In this document: piece after piece, positions 63,210 to 64,000 of the stretch
Layout: each line of letters starts with the position of its first letter
How positions within the stretch are numbered: the first letter of the stretch is position 1
NCBI GenBank assembly: GCA_030765045.1
Contig: CM060962.1
Coordinates: forward strand, 168,927,259 to 168,991,258
Origin: Tenodera sinensis
Lineage: Eukaryota; Arthropoda; Insecta; Mantodea; Mantidae
Length of the DNA stretch: 64,000 nt
Reading direction: 5' to 3'
The notes under the pieces: model-generated
Database searches by the model: none
Told to the model about the DNA's origin: nothing
What the model saw: the letters and a program-made list of their open reading frames with translations, nothing else
Program-made: the position numbers and the translations under genes

Positions 63210-63626
63210 TGTCTCAAAGCAGATGTGCCTATGTCACAACGACGTGGGATCCTAGGCTTGGAAAAAGAAGCAGAGGACCTCCACACGAGAGATGGTCCCA
63301 AGAATTTACTGAGGTGAGTGAAGTGTTTGGAGGTCACTGGACGACGGTAACAGGAGACAGAATAAAGCGGAAACAAACTGTGTTAAATTTAAATTAAATT
63401 TAAACCAATCTCTAATTTCTAAGCAAGATTTAAAAAACTTAGAATTTAGTGAATTGTAATCAAAAGTATCGAAAATGTTAAGTATTCTCTAGTATGTAAG
63501 GAAATGGAATTTATTCTACAGGAAAATAAACTCACAGAAACTAGCTTAACCTGTGAGTACCATTGAGCTGGCGCTACCTTGGTAAGAGGCCCTTGTCCCA
63601 AGGGATATTACGGGCTATCTTTATCT
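63210..63626 (+). mobile_element. RTE-like LINE 3' end, 5'-truncated, with TSD
   Basis: It encodes WDPRLGKRSRGPPHERWSQE and WTTVTGDRIKRKQ, matching the C-terminal GKRSxGRPPxRWxDD...W...AQDR signature of RTE-type ORFs. A 3' region ends in ATCTTT repeats. Direct repeats TTATTTATGTTAG (63197) and TTATTTAGGTTAG (63627), 12 of 13 identical, bracket it. Confidence 0.78.
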
Positions 63627-63800
63627 TTATTTAGGTTAGGCATGCTCCAAATATGGGAGAAGCTCTCCAAGAAAATCTCCCCAGCCCAAACTACCCTTTG
63701 CATGAAAGGCTTTTAGCCATTTTGGAATTTCTAAAAAAAGGAGAGGGCGGAACTGAGTATAGCGATTTTGATTAAATCTCTATGCGCATACACCATACGC

Positions 63801-64000
63801 ATCTTCAAAGAAATTCGAAAGGTATTTTCCTTATCTCTGTTGACAAAGACCCAAGCTAAGCGGGCGGTTTTCGGCTGCGAAACAAAGACAAAAACGTAGC
63901 AATGTTGTAGCAACAAACGAGAAGGAAAGATAACAATTTTCGGTGTCTGTGTTTATTGTTGAACAACGGTTCAGTCTTTCAGTGCTCAGTTGTTTTTAAT
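63801..64000. other. No feature recognised
   Basis: A 61-codon minus-strand frame (63731-63916) has no domain. Nothing supported. Confidence 0.4.

Larger units (their letters stand above)
62730..63800 (+). repeat. Rep1 dispersed repeat, copy 7, split twice
   Basis: Entry GGTATTGCATTCCACAC (62735) to the TG tract, interrupted by a MITE at 62863-63097, resuming through TTGAACAGC and AATCAAAAATAG to 63209. It is then interrupted by an RTE-like fragment and resumes at about 63640 with AAATCTCCCCAGCCCAAACT then ACCCTTTGCATG. Confidence 0.75.

Overview
This is animal nuclear DNA, very probably from an arthropod and most likely an insect with a large, repeat-rich genome. It is AT-rich by eye. It carries a jockey-clade LINE, several Tc1/mariner-type transposons with long terminal inverted repeats (TIRs), two related hAT transposons, a Mutator-like (MULE) remnant, many tRNA-derived SINEs and long (TG)n, (AAT)n and (CACT)n microsatellites. 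No complete host gene is visible, so the window is best read as an intergenic or intronic repeat landscape. I cannot name the species; a hemimetabolous insect such as a cockroach or termite relative would fit, but that is only an impression.

Layout. 0-8 kb: two copies of a dispersed repeat here called Rep1, a (TA)n tract, a palindromic MITE split by a SINE, a tandem pair of mariner remnants (3800-5149) and a second palindromic MITE. 8-12 kb: two SINEs and a 1.9 kb mariner-type element (8948-10862) with a broken transposase. 12.4-17 kb: a nearly full-length but dead jockey-like retrotransposon whose gag and pol overlap as TAATG. 17-26 kb: SINEs, a MITE and Rep1. 26.6-29.1 kb: hAT-B, with a perfect 8-bp target-site duplication (TSD). 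29-37 kb: SINEs, a long (CACT)n array, and a mariner with a SINE inserted in its transposase. 37-46 kb: one possible orphan exon, Rep1, a MULE remnant, MITEs and SINEs. 49.3-50.2 kb: a heat-shock-type promoter followed by a 700-bp MITE. 52-56 kb: the 3' end of a LINE with an (AAT)n tail, split by hAT-A, which is itself split by a SINE. 56.9-58.2 kb: a DNA transposon deletion derivative. 58-64 kb: SINEs, Rep1 copies, MITEs and an RTE-like 3' end.

What ties the window together is nesting and tail chemistry. Many insertions can be ordered by exact TSDs (18700/19101, 26616/29088, 36218/36446, 36865/37118, 54381/54627, among others). Several long microsatellites can be traced to the tail or interior of a mobile element. 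The most unusual object is a micro-element of about 50 bp (core AATGACCTAGTTGTCGACGG then GGCCCTTAAAC, followed by CACT repeats). It occurs five times; four copies have direct repeats of 8-13 bp and one has a paralogous empty site. It looks like an ultra-short retroposed unit without a pol III promoter. The second is the isolated heat-shock-element/TATA promoter at 49.3-49.43 kb, which has no recognisable gene downstream in the window.
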